From Caldisericia bacterium (GTDB lineage Bacteria; Caldisericota; Caldisericia; B22-G15): 30,004 bases of DNA. The notes under the pieces are model-generated. The model saw nothing but the letters and a program-made list of their open reading frames with translations. It did not search any database and was not told where the DNA came from. Positions 7,861 to 16,333 of this stretch are shown here, one piece after another (positions within the stretch are counted from its first letter, which is position 1; each line of letters opens with the position of its first letter). The stretch lies in the NCBI GenBank assembly GCA_021158845.1, contig JAGGSY010000086.1, positions 1 through 30,004 on the forward strand, given 5' to 3'. Made by a program: the position numbers and the translations under genes.

Positions 7861-8391
7861 ATGAAATTAAAGGGTGAATTGGGAATAATAGAGGTATCCT
7901 CTTTAATACAAACAATAAATCAATTAAGAAAGACTGGAAAACTTGAGATTCTTCTCCCCAATGGAGATAAAGGTGAAATTTTTTTTGACAATGGAGAGAT
8001 AATTCATGCACATTCGCCTGATAATTTTGGTCTTGAAGCCCTTGCAGAAATTTTACTATTCAAGGAAGGAGAGTTTAATTTTAAAGAGAATATAGTTCTT
8101 CCAGCACCTTCCATTAGAATGGATACAGATAGAGCGATAATTGAAGCTATGAGCATGGTTGATGAAACCCAAAGCATTAAGGATATTCTTTCGAAGGTAA
8201 TAGAAATTAAATTTCAAAGTGATGATTCTAAAGTATCTCTTAACAAAGAAGAATTAGTTATATTGATGAAAAGCGATGATAAGAAGACCTTAGGTGAAAT
8301 ATTGTCTGAAACTGGAATGGATAAAGTTAAATTTTTAAAGATAATTGACCAACTATTAAAAAAGGGTATAATAACTTTAAGAAAGGAGTAG
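7861..8391 (+). CDS. DUF4388 (PATAN domain) protein
   Basis: This 176-residue protein has an N-terminal DUF4388 domain (about 1-100): MKLKGELG, LRKTGKLEIL (22-31) and GEIFFDNGEIIHAH follow the family pattern. The C-terminal part (about 110-175) looks helical, possibly winged-helix-like. DUF4388 proteins often occur with two-component, Roadblock and MglA proteins in motility and polarity gene sets. The ATG at 7861 was chosen because the domain begins there; the frame stays open to 7810 but without a ribosome site. It ends three bases before the Roadblock gene. The exact role is unknown; a scaffold or sensor for the GTPase switch is inferred from its neighbours. Confidence 0.8.
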   Translation: MKLKGELGIIEVSSLIQTINQLRKTGKLEILLPNGDKGEIFFDNGEIIHAHSPDNFGLEALAEILLFKEGEFNFKENIVLPAPSIRMDTDRAIIEAMSMVDETQSIKDILSKVIEIKFQSDDSKVSLNKEELVILMKSDDKKTLGEILSETGMDKVKFLKIIDQLLKKGIITLRKE

Positions 8392-8394
8392 AAA

Positions 8395-8877
8395 ATGGCT
8401 GAAGGAATGTCCTCTGTTGTTATATCTGATGAGGATCTAAAAAGAATTGATGATTATTTATCTCAAGCCCTTGCCGATTCCCAGGCAAAAAACATTCTTC
8501 TTTCTGATAGATCGGGTCAGCTTATAACAAAACATGGAGGTGTTTCAAGACAGGATGCTCTAAACATATCTGCTCTTGCTGCTGGTCTCTTCTCTGCAAC
8601 AAATGAACTCGCGAAGCTCCTTGGAGAGAAGGAATTTACCGTCACGTTCCATCAAGGCGAAGAAACCAACATCCATATTTCTCTTCTTGTACCACAGGTC
8701 CTTCTTGTAATTGTATTTGACAATAGAGCGCCAGTGGGAGCAATTAGATTTTGGGCAAAGAAGATAGGAGCAGAGATTATTCCCTATCTCAAAAATATTT
8801 CTGAGAAGCCACCTGAATCTATCAAGAAGGAAGAAATGGAGTCAGAAGTGGAGAAGAAACTGGACTCTCTCTTCTAA
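8395..8877 (+). CDS. Roadblock/LC7 domain protein (MglB-like)
   Basis: This 160-residue protein is a Roadblock/LC7 fold (about residues 10-125: SQALADSQAKNILLSDRSGQ, then LAAGLFSATNELAKLLGE, HQGEETNIHISLL and LLVIVFDN) with a charged C-terminal tail. MglB-type Roadblock proteins dimerise and act as GTPase-activating proteins for MglA. The adjacent mglA-like gene, six bases downstream, makes that role the best inference. AAAGGAG precedes the ATG. The tail (SIKKEEMESEVEKKLDSLF) may be a partner-binding helix. Confidence 0.83.
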   Translation: MAEGMSSVVISDEDLKRIDDYLSQALADSQAKNILLSDRSGQLITKHGGVSRQDALNISALAAGLFSATNELAKLLGEKEFTVTFHQGEETNIHISLLVPQVLLVIVFDNRAPVGAIRFWAKKIGAEIIPYLKNISEKPPESIKKEEMESEVEKKLDSLF

Positions 8878-8883
8878 TAGAAT

Positions 8884-9468
8884 ATGGCGCTGATAAATTA
8901 TTCTTTAAAAGAGATTACATTTAAAATAGTCTATTATGGCCCTGCTATGAGCGGAAAAACTACCAATTTGAGGTACATTTACGATCATCTTCCCGAGAAG
9001 CTTAAAGGAAAATTCACCTCTATTGCTACAAAGGATGAGAGAACACTCTTCTTTGATTTTCTTCCCCTTGATTTAGGAAAGATAAAGGGTTTTACCATAA
9101 AACTTTCTTTGTATACTGTTCCAGGGCAGGCAATATATACCCTCACAAGAAAAACAATCCTTAAAGCAACTGATGGAATAATATTTGTAGCTGATTCTCA
9201 GAGACATGTGAGAGAAAAAAATATAGAGAGTTTTAAAGATATGGCAGAGAATCTGAAGGAATTTGGTCTTTCCGTTGAGAAGATTCCAATAGTTCTTCAA
9301 TACAACAAGAGAGATTTAAAGGATACTTTAAGTGTGGAAGAGTTAAATGATGATTTAAATGAAGGTGGAACACTCTATCCATACTTTGAATCTATAGCCA
9401 TTGAGGGGAAGGGAGTGATGGAGTGTCTGAAGGCTATCTCAAAATTGGTGATAAGGAAAGTCTCCTGA
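8884..9468 (+). CDS. mglA: MglA-like small Ras-type GTPase
   Basis: This 194-residue protein is a prokaryotic Ras-like GTPase of the MglA family, a nucleotide-dependent switch in cell polarity and motility. It has a P-loop GPAMSGKTTNL (18-28), a switch region with TLFFDFLPLD, the MglA-specific TVPGQ in place of DxxGQ, and NKRD for guanine recognition. Length is normal for MglA. No clear ribosome site precedes the ATG, so translation is probably coupled to the Roadblock gene ending six bases upstream. Its last 30 bases are also the 3' end of trmFO on the other strand, so the two transcripts converge and overlap. I found no terminator between them. Confidence 0.9.
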   Translation: MALINYSLKEITFKIVYYGPAMSGKTTNLRYIYDHLPEKLKGKFTSIATKDERTLFFDFLPLDLGKIKGFTIKLSLYTVPGQAIYTLTRKTILKATDGIIFVADSQRHVREKNIESFKDMAENLKEFGLSVEKIPIVLQYNKRDLKDTLSVEELNDDLNEGGTLYPYFESIAIEGKGVMECLKAISKLVIRKVS

Positions 9469-10755
9469 AGAGATAAATTCTTTTAATTTCTTAATTCCTC
9501 TTTCAAACATTCTCTTTCTCCTCTCCCTTTTTGGAAGTTTTTCATTGATGGGTGGTAAAAGACCAAAATGAGCATTTGTTGGCTGAAACTCATTTTCTTT
9601 AGAAGTTATGTATTTTATTAGAGCTCCTATCATTGTCTCTTCGGGAAAAACGATACTTCCCTTACCATGAAGTTTGTTAAAGATATTTAATGATGCCACA
9701 AGGCCTGTGGCTATGTTTTCTGTGTATCCCTCAGAACCTATGATCTGCCCGGCAAAGAAAACCCCATCCTCTTTTTTCAACTCAAGATTAACTTTTAGTA
9801 GTTTTGGTGAGTTTATGAAGGTGTTTCTATGCATGGAACCATATGTGAGAAACTCTGCATTCCTTAAAGCTGGAATAAGTCTGAATACCCTTTTCTGTTC
9901 GCCATACTTAAGTGATGTTTGAAATCCAACGAGGCTAAAGAATGTTTTTTTCCTATTTTCAGGTCTTAACTGAACAACTGCAAAGGGTCTTTTCCCTGTT
10001 TTTGGGTCTATCAAACCGGTAGGCCTTAGGGGACCAAATCTAAGAGTATCCTTACCTCTCCTTGCTATCTCTTCAATTGGGAGGCATGCTTCAAAAAATT
10101 TACCCTTCTCAAAATCTCTTACCTCAGTTTGTTCTGCATTTACAAGCTCTCTCCAGAAAATTTCATACTCACTTTCATTTAAGGGACAATTCAGATAATC
10201 TTTCTCATCTGAGTATCTTCCACCCCAGAATGCCTTTGAATAGTCTATGGTTGATCCATCCACTATGGGAGCGATGGCATCATAGAAGTATAAAAAATCC
10301 TCTCCCAAAAAATTTTTTAAATAGAGAGAAAAGCTATCCGATGTTAAAGGTCCTGTGGCAATAAGAACTGGTCTTTCATTTGGCAACTCTTTCATCTCTT
10401 CTCTGACAATCTCAATGTTCTCCATAGATGAAAGCACAGATGTTATACGCTTAGAAAATCTTTCCCTGTCAACTATTAGAGATTTTTTAGATGATATACT
10501 CACCTCATAGGCAGTTTTTATAAGCAGAGAGTTTAATAACTTCAGTTCCTCTTTTATCATTCCTCTGCCCCTTGTTACATCTGTTGAACCAAAGGAGTTT
10601 GAGCAGACTATCTCAGAAAGGTAGCCTGTTTTGTGAGCAGGTGTAAATTTTTTAGGTCTCATCTCAAAGAGAGTTACTTTGATTCCTCTTATTGCGAGTT
10701 GGAAGGTAGCTTCACTTCCTGCAAGCCCCCCACCTATTACAACAACACTCTTCAT
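9439..10755 (-). CDS. trmFO: TrmFO, folate-dependent tRNA U54 C5-methyltransferase
   Basis: This 438-residue flavoprotein makes ribothymidine at position 54 of tRNA, taking the methylene group from methylenetetrahydrofolate and reducing it with FADH2. The N-terminal Rossmann motif VIGGGLAGSEA (6-16), EMRP (31-34) and CSNSFGS (51-57) are typical. EACLPIEEIARRG contains Cys224, which matches the conserved cysteine of the family. FGPLRPTGL and the FAD-contact AGQIIGSEGYTENIATG also match. Length is normal. Its ATG overlaps the riboflavin kinase-MogA stop by four bases; it is the last gene of the long plsY operon. Riboflavin kinase supplies FMN, the precursor of the FAD used here, a possible functional link. 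Confidence 0.95.
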   Translation of the reverse strand: MKSVVVIGGGLAGSEATFQLAIRGIKVTLFEMRPKKFTPAHKTGYLSEIVCSNSFGSTDVTRGRGMIKEELKLLNSLLIKTAYEVSISSKKSLIVDRERFSKRITSVLSSMENIEIVREEMKELPNERPVLIATGPLTSDSFSLYLKNFLGEDFLYFYDAIAPIVDGSTIDYSKAFWGGRYSDEKDYLNCPLNESEYEIFWRELVNAEQTEVRDFEKGKFFEACLPIEEIARRGKDTLRFGPLRPTGLIDPKTGKRPFAVVQLRPENRKKTFFSLVGFQTSLKYGEQKRVFRLIPALRNAEFLTYGSMHRNTFINSPKLLKVNLELKKEDGVFFAGQIIGSEGYTENIATGLVASLNIFNKLHGKGSIVFPEETMIGALIKYITSKENEFQPTNAHFGLLPPINEKLPKRERRKRMFERGIKKLKEFISSGDFPYHQF

Positions 10756-11597
10756 TTCTTATGTTCTGTAATTCTACCAAGGAGAATATCAAGTGCGTGG
10801 GGCAGGATGGGAATAATAACATCCATGCACTCTTCTACCGCTTTCTCTGAACCAGGAAGATTAATTACAATCATATCTCCTCTTATCCCAGAAATTCCTC
10901 TGGATAGATATGCCATTTTTGTTATCTTTCCTGTTTCATGCCTTATTAACTCTGGAATACCAGGTATCTCTTTTTCTATTGTCTCTCTTGTTGCTTCAGG
11001 GGTTACATCTCTTTTAGAAAAACCTGTTCCTCCTGTTGTTATAAGGAGATTTATGCCACTTTTCTCTGCCTCTATCAAGTTTTCCTTTATGATTTCTTTT
11101 TCGTCAGGTACAATCTTATAGAAAACTACATTAAAACCGTTCTCTGTTAAAATTTTTTCTATTGCCCTTCCCGATCTATCCTCCCTTTCACCCCTTGAAC
11201 CTTTATCACTTATGGTGAGCACACCTGACCATATATCATCGTTATCAATCTCTATGATAACCCTATCACCATCTTTAAGATTTAGTTTCTCCCTTAGTGG
11301 AACATCTGATACTATCTCTAACACATCTTCGTATTTTGTTTTATCAGGAAGAACTATGTGACAATTCATGTTGTTTAGTTTACATGGTGATAAGGATATA
11401 TCGCCAAATCCAGAGAATCCTTTAATGATTTTCCTCTCTTTAAATTTTATATTTTTAACCCTTAGGGGAGTTCTAATGTTTAGAGTTCCATTAAATACAT
11501 CTATTCCTAAAACATCCTTTATCCTTTCTTTATATATCTTAATGTACTTCTCCCCCTCCTTTATTCCACTGGTAACCTTTCCAGTTATTCTCTTCAT
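10752..11597 (-). CDS. Fusion of CTP-dependent riboflavin kinase (RibK) and MogA/MoaB molybdopterin domain
   Basis: A 281-residue two-domain protein. Residues 1-117 match the archaeal CTP-dependent riboflavin kinase (DUF120), which makes FMN: GKVTSGIKEGEKYI (6-19), GTLNIR (37-42), and LREKLNLKDGDRVIIE (101-116). Residues about 123-275 form a MogA/MoaB domain, which adenylylates molybdopterin: LTISDKGSRG, TTGGTG (187-192), RDVTPEA (196-202) and NLPGS (246-250). I see no frameshift at the join, so it is a true fusion. Four-base overlaps link it to both neighbours. It would connect flavin and molybdenum cofactor supply, both needed by the hydroxylase in this window, but that is inference. The domain assignments are firm; activity is untested. 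Confidence 0.85.
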   Translation of the reverse strand: MKRITGKVTSGIKEGEKYIKIYKERIKDVLGIDVFNGTLNIRTPLRVKNIKFKERKIIKGFSGFGDISLSPCKLNNMNCHIVLPDKTKYEDVLEIVSDVPLREKLNLKDGDRVIIEIDNDDIWSGVLTISDKGSRGEREDRSGRAIEKILTENGFNVVFYKIVPDEKEIIKENLIEAEKSGINLLITTGGTGFSKRDVTPEATRETIEKEIPGIPELIRHETGKITKMAYLSRGISGIRGDMIVINLPGSEKAVEECMDVIIPILPHALDILLGRITEHKK

Positions 11598-12967
11598 ACC
11601 TCGTCTCTTGAAATGGGATTTTCTATGTTTGTGCCGAAGGGAAGGTTTGGTTTCTTTCCATTTATGGAAATATCCAATTTGTCAATGTTCAGTGCGTCAG
11701 TAAATGTGTAGACAAGCTCCTTTAAAAACAATCTTTCTTTTGTTTTAGAGTCAATGAAGGAGAGGTCTATTTTAATATCTATTTTAAGAGTGTCTCCTTT
11801 TAAGGAATGGGATACAATTTTAGCTGATTTCGGTATAAATGTTTCAAGACCAACTGGAGGGTTCTTCAATCCATTAAATATAGTGTTAACGCCGTCTCCC
11901 TCTTCCTTTGTGAATTTTGTTATAGGTGTTATGAAGTACTTATCCTTAATTTTATATATATAGTAGATGGGATATCCAATCATGCCTTCAGGAGGTGGGT
12001 TTAGATCAAAATACCATCTTGTTAGAGGTTTGCTTGTATCAAAGTTGCCTCCTATGGTATCCTGAACCTCCCCATCTACTAAAAATAGAACCTTATTTAT
12101 ACCCGGAATTTCAGTCATGGATAGAATTATAGAGTACATAAAAGCATTTTCAGAGGCAGATCCAAATCCTGTGTAGGATAAAATATCAGAGGTAAAATCT
12201 AAGGTTAATACATCTCCTTCAATTCTAATATCCTTCAAATTCGCAATCTTTGGTACCGTGGGGATGAGGTAATCTTTGTATATTCCAGATGGGCCGGATT
12301 TTAATTTATCAAAAACTATTCTTGCCCATCTAATTCTATCCTCAGGTTCAGGAATTTCAGTCTCATAAAGTATGGGAAAGGTTGCATTTTTGTCAAAGAA
12401 GTAAATGATTGCCTTTCTGCCCTGGGGAAGAGAAGATGTAAGCATGTTAAGGGGTTCTGATATAGACACAGAATCCCAATAGAAATTGTCAGGTTTGTCA
12501 TTTATTAGAATTTGAACCCTCCTTAATGGTGTATTTGCCACTATACTGTTTACAATGGAGTAGAGTGAAGCTGCTTCACCAGATATTCCAGGAAGTATTC
12601 TATTTTTAATCTCCTTGGAAAAGGAGACAATGGCTATATCTTCTTTGGTTTCAACGCCTATAATCTTCGTATTTGGATCTACAACTCTTGAGAGATTACT
12701 ATTTTTTGGACCTCTTACTATTTCAAGACATATCCTCTTTATCTTTTCCTCTATATGAGAAAATTTTGGAATTGTGTGTCTTTCCCATACAAGTTCTTTA
12801 GAGTCCTCTTCATAAAAGTATATTTTTACTGATTCATTGCCTTTAGAGAAAAGATTAATATTAAATACTCTTAGTGAAACAAGAACCACAATAACAAATA
12901 TAAGCAGGAACACAAAGGCTAAGCGTCTTGAACTATCTTTTTTTCTTTTTATATTTCTCTTTCTCAT
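11594..12967 (-). CDS. Membrane-anchored protein with three GerMN-like domains
   Basis: This 457-residue protein has a basic N-terminus, one membrane segment (about 16-33) and a large exported part. Three GerMN-like units follow, at about 48-165, 185-315 and 325-450. Each has a strand resembling 'YFYE...LV', a helix, and a segment like 'VEVDGDVLTLDFT' ending in 'KVLFLVDG'. GerMN domains occur in spore germination protein GerM and in lipoproteins such as LpqB; their function is generally unknown, perhaps peptidoglycan-related. Nothing else here suggests sporulation. It overlaps the RibK-MogA gene by four bases and follows the thioredoxin-CcdA gene by three. Confidence 0.7.
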   Translation of the reverse strand: MRKRNIKRKKDSSRRLAFVFLLIFVIVVLVSLRVFNINLFSKGNESVKIYFYEEDSKELVWERHTIPKFSHIEEKIKRICLEIVRGPKNSNLSRVVDPNTKIIGVETKEDIAIVSFSKEIKNRILPGISGEAASLYSIVNSIVANTPLRRVQILINDKPDNFYWDSVSISEPLNMLTSSLPQGRKAIIYFFDKNATFPILYETEIPEPEDRIRWARIVFDKLKSGPSGIYKDYLIPTVPKIANLKDIRIEGDVLTLDFTSDILSYTGFGSASENAFMYSIILSMTEIPGINKVLFLVDGEVQDTIGGNFDTSKPLTRWYFDLNPPPEGMIGYPIYYIYKIKDKYFITPITKFTKEEGDGVNTIFNGLKNPPVGLETFIPKSAKIVSHSLKGDTLKIDIKIDLSFIDSKTKERLFLKELVYTFTDALNIDKLDISINGKKPNLPFGTNIENPISRDEV

Positions 12968-12970
12968 CCA

Positions 12971-14140
12971 TTAAATTATAACACCAAAGGATTTAAGAGA
13001 TAGATATATAAGAAATACACCAAGGATAAGGAAGAGAATTGAGGTTGCCAGTTTCACCTTTCCCACATTCTCCCTCATCAATCTTCCGAGTTCTCTGTTG
13101 GACATACCAAAATAGACACCGGTAAATATAAGTATCAAAGGTAGAACAAACATAAGATTGTAGATTACAAGCATTAACAAAGCTTTAACTCTAAGTTCTG
13201 GGATTCCAATTATATAGACTATGGTTGGTAGGTAGGTTTGTCCTGTACACAGGAACTCTATCAGGGAGATTGGAAATGCCACAAGGAAGGCAGTAACTGC
13301 TATTAAAGATGATTTTGGTTGTTTCTTTATAATCTCCTTTGCCCCCTTTTTAAAAAATCTTGGCAATTGAAGGGAAATATCTCCTCCTTTGCCTTTTTTA
13401 ATCTTTATATAATCTATAAAAGAAAAGACAGAGAGAGTTATTACAAGAATTGCAGAGATAAGGTATATTACTTTTGAGATCATTCCAACAAAAGAAAGTT
13501 TAAGTATTACCCTGAATAGACCCAAACCAGATAGAAGGTAAGCAAGGAATACACCGAGTGTAAAAGATATTCCTGTTATTAGAACTTCTCTCCTGCTCCT
13601 TTTTTGGGTAAGAAGAAATGTTATGAAAAATATTAGAACTGCAAAGGCACATGGATTTATTCCATCAATCAACCCTGCCAACATAACCATCAAGGGACCA
13701 AATGTTTCGAAGTATCTTTTGATTCTTTCCTTTCCACTCATACTTGATGATGCTGCCTCAAGTAAAAACTGGGTATCCTCTGGAGAGTAATTTTTTATCT
13801 TTTCCATTAAATTTTCTTTGATTTCTTCTTCTCCTATAAGGGCAGTTTTTCCAATAAAAACTGCTGGAACGACTCCCCTCTCTTTTTCGTCAACTTCATA
13901 TATTTCATCAAGTTTTGCTCTAAGTTCCTGATTCTTTTCCTCTGCTATATTAAACTTTGTTATTTTTATTCTCTTATTTGACAATGCAAGGTGTTCAAGA
14001 TATGGACCTACCCTTCCGCATTCTGGACAACCCTCTATGTAGAAGTAGTAGATAGTTATGTCAGAGTTAAGTGAGAAAATTTTCACTTGAGGAATTAAAA
14101 AAAATAAAAAGAGGAAAGCTATTAGTATATATTTTTTCAT
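12971..14140 (-). CDS. Thioredoxin-CcdA fusion: membrane thiol-reducing protein
   Basis: This 389-residue protein has a signal/anchor segment (1-24), an exported thioredoxin/glutaredoxin-like domain with CPEC (Cys38, Cys41), and a six-helix CcdA/DsbD-type membrane domain from about 145 to the end. Membrane-domain cysteines are Cys164 (INPCA) and Cys298 (LCTG), placed like the CcdA redox pair. CcdA proteins carry electrons from cytoplasmic thioredoxin across the membrane. The fused exported domain would be the immediate acceptor, an inverted DsbD-like arrangement. Its ATG overlaps the stop of the TlpA-like gene by four bases, and that protein is a likely next acceptor. The signal is not split by a frameshift. 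Confidence 0.82.
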   Translation of the reverse strand: MKKYILIAFLFLFFLIPQVKIFSLNSDITIYYFYIEGCPECGRVGPYLEHLALSNKRIKITKFNIAEEKNQELRAKLDEIYEVDEKERGVVPAVFIGKTALIGEEEIKENLMEKIKNYSPEDTQFLLEAASSSMSGKERIKRYFETFGPLMVMLAGLIDGINPCAFAVLIFFITFLLTQKRSRREVLITGISFTLGVFLAYLLSGLGLFRVILKLSFVGMISKVIYLISAILVITLSVFSFIDYIKIKKGKGGDISLQLPRFFKKGAKEIIKKQPKSSLIAVTAFLVAFPISLIEFLCTGQTYLPTIVYIIGIPELRVKALLMLVIYNLMFVLPLILIFTGVYFGMSNRELGRLMRENVGKVKLATSILFLILGVFLIYLSLKSFGVII

Positions 14141-15156
14141 AGCCCTAAAAATTCCTTTAGTTTCTCCTCTATGTTTTTGAATGTGGGACTCCCATGGAAC
14201 ATAATTGTTCCATCTGAATCTACAAACATAACTCTTGGTGTAAACTCCATTGTAAGTTTTTTTACAAGCTCTCTCTTTGTATCGATTACTATTCTCATAT
14301 AATCTATGTTTTTAGAGTCTTTATACTTTTCAAGGGTTTTATCTTTGGAGGTTACCGATATAAAAAGATAGTTAACTTTCCTCCTTTTTATATATTTTGA
14401 TAGCATCTCATCAAATTCACGTGTGTGCCGTATACAGGAACCACATGTGGCGTTTGTTGCAACTATTATGAGTTTCTTTCCCATTAAATCCCTGCTTTTT
14501 ATTTTATTTCCATCAATGTCTATTGCCTCAAATTCAGGTAGTTTATCACCAATCCTAAGTATTTTATGCTCCTCTTCTTTATTTGAAGTAAGGTTTTTGT
14601 ATGCAGTGACTCCATGATCATCTATGTATGAGAGGGCAGCAACCTCTTTTATTTTATCTCGAATCAACATAGAGACCTCTCCTTCCTCTACTGGGAGAGG
14701 GATGGGTTTTGTAAGAAGGTCCTTATAATCTTTTCCTTCAAAGTTTTTAAAGAATGAATCCCAATCTACATCACTTGATGTTAATATCTCATTCATAGGT
14801 AGAATTTTTAGTATTTTTCCGTTGGAGTCAAATGCAACAAGGAGTTTAACTTCATTGTTCTTATTCTTCAAAGAAAGATGCTTAATTGTAACTACTGCCG
14901 TTTTTCCAAGAAAGGTGTTTTTCTTGTTTACTATGGTATCAAAACTTACGCCAGTATCTGGTCTATCAGGAAAGTTTACTGTCCTTGTTTCATAAATGGA
15001 TACATCTTTCCCAAAAACTAAACTTAAAGCTTTGTCATAGGATAGATTTTTCTTGAAGATTAATGGAATAGTTACAATAAGAATAAAGGCTAAAATGATA
15101 ATTGAAGATACAATGAAATAGGTTTTTACAGGATTTTTTTCTTTTCTCTTTTTCAT
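14137..15156 (-). CDS. Membrane-anchored TlpA/ResA-like thiol-disulfide oxidoreductase with an extra N-terminal domain
   Basis: This 339-residue protein has one membrane segment (12-34), an unassigned exported domain (about 38-195) and a C-terminal TlpA/AhpC-like thioredoxin fold (about 200-339) with CGSC (Cys238, Cys241). The redox motif follows NAT, unlike the usual WCxxC. The middle domain (DKALSLVFGKD, then LLVAFDSNGKILKILPM) faintly recalls FMN-binding domains, but I am not confident. It probably receives electrons from the thioredoxin-CcdA protein encoded next and reduces extracytoplasmic disulfides. AGGAGGTGAAAG precedes the ATG; the alr stop lies 13 bases upstream. Confidence 0.76.
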   Translation of the reverse strand: MKKRKEKNPVKTYFIVSSIIILAFILIVTIPLIFKKNLSYDKALSLVFGKDVSIYETRTVNFPDRPDTGVSFDTIVNKKNTFLGKTAVVTIKHLSLKNKNNEVKLLVAFDSNGKILKILPMNEILTSSDVDWDSFFKNFEGKDYKDLLTKPIPLPVEEGEVSMLIRDKIKEVAALSYIDDHGVTAYKNLTSNKEEEHKILRIGDKLPEFEAIDIDGNKIKSRDLMGKKLIIVATNATCGSCIRHTREFDEMLSKYIKRRKVNYLFISVTSKDKTLEKYKDSKNIDYMRIVIDTKRELVKKLTMEFTPRVMFVDSDGTIMFHGSPTFKNIEEKLKEFLGL

Positions 15157-15169
15157 CTTTCACCTCCTA

Positions 15170-16333
15170 TCATCCATCAAGAAAAGACACTATCTTTACC
15201 GGTTTACCTTCCTTTATATACACCCTTGGTACAGATCTACTTATCCTTGATACTATCTCATAGTTTATTGTATCAAGTTTCTCTGCTATCTCTGTAGCAG
15301 TGATCTCCTCTTCTCCATCTCTTCCAATAATTGTTACCTCATCTCCAACTTTCAGGTCTGGAATATCAGTTACATCTATCATAAATTTTCCCATACACAC
15401 TCTACCTACAACTCTCACCCGCCTTCCTTTTACAATCACCTCTCCAATGTTTGTTAACGCTCTGGGATAACCGTCTGAATATCCCATGGGGATAGTTGCT
15501 ATAATACTTTCTCTCTCTGTATAGAATTTTCTTCCATAACTTATTGGAGTTCCCTTATCAACTCTCTTTAAAAAAATTATTTTTGCTCTTATACTCATAA
15601 CTGGATGTAGGTTTATCTCTCTAACAAATATTGAAGGTTTCAATCCATAAAGCATTATCCCAATTCTTACCCCGTCAAGAGAAAACTTCGGAAGGTCAAT
15701 TACAGTGGCGGAGTTCCCTATGTGTTTTAATGGTATTTTGATTCCCTCCCTTTCAAGTTCATCAACAACATACATAAATCTTTTAAATTGTTCTTCTGTA
15801 AAGGATTTATCCTCCTCGTCTGCTGTGGAGAAGTGAGAGTAAATTCCCTCTATCTCAATATTTTTAAACTCTGTTAATTTCTTTATAAACTCAATGGAGT
15901 CTTTATAGGGAACTCCCAACCTTCCCATTCCTGTATCTATTTTTACATGCACCTTAATCCTTTCGCCGTATATTTCAAGAAATCTTTGCAATTCCTCTGC
16001 AAATTCAAGAGAGAGGATTGTAGGTGTAAGGGAAAATTCAACTATATAGTTTACCTGCTTTGGAAATACATATCCCATTATAAGTATTGGCTTCTCTACG
16101 CCCTCGCTTCTCAACTCTATTCCTTCCTCAAGATTCCTTACAGCAAGATAGTCTGCTCCAAGATTTTCCAGTTCCTTTGCTATTTCCACAGAGCCATGCC
16201 CATAGGCATTACTTTTTACAACTGCTATAAGTTTTCTATTTCCTATTATTTCTCTTACCTTTTCATAGTTCTTTTTGAGATTATCAAGATTTATCTCAGC
16301 CCAAACAGGTCTTAAGAGAACTCCATTTTTCAT
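15170..16333 (-). CDS. alr: Alanine racemase
   Basis: This 387-residue PLP enzyme interconverts L- and D-alanine for peptidoglycan. The PLP lysine is Lys40 in AVVKSNAYGHG. HIGNSAT (204-210) is the PLP-phosphate region, and Tyr266 in PISYGRKF is the second catalytic base. GYSDGYPR follows at 284-291. The N-terminal barrel and C-terminal beta domain are both full length. Its start overlaps the bpsA stop by four bases. D-alanine use implies a normal peptidoglycan wall, useful in reading the organism as a true bacterium. Confidence 0.96.
   Translation of the reverse strand: MKNGVLLRPVWAEINLDNLKKNYEKVREIIGNRKLIAVVKSNAYGHGSVEIAKELENLGADYLAVRNLEEGIELRSEGVEKPILIMGYVFPKQVNYIVEFSLTPTILSLEFAEELQRFLEIYGERIKVHVKIDTGMGRLGVPYKDSIEFIKKLTEFKNIEIEGIYSHFSTADEEDKSFTEEQFKRFMYVVDELEREGIKIPLKHIGNSATVIDLPKFSLDGVRIGIMLYGLKPSIFVREINLHPVMSIRAKIIFLKRVDKGTPISYGRKFYTERESIIATIPMGYSDGYPRALTNIGEVIVKGRRVRVVGRVCMGKFMIDVTDIPDLKVGDEVTIIGRDGEEEITATEIAEKLDTINYEIVSRISRSVPRVYIKEGKPVKIVSFLDG

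Noticed and set aside
11594..12967. Evidence for sporulation from GerMN domains
   Set aside because: GerMN also occurs in non-spore-formers, and no other sporulation gene is here.
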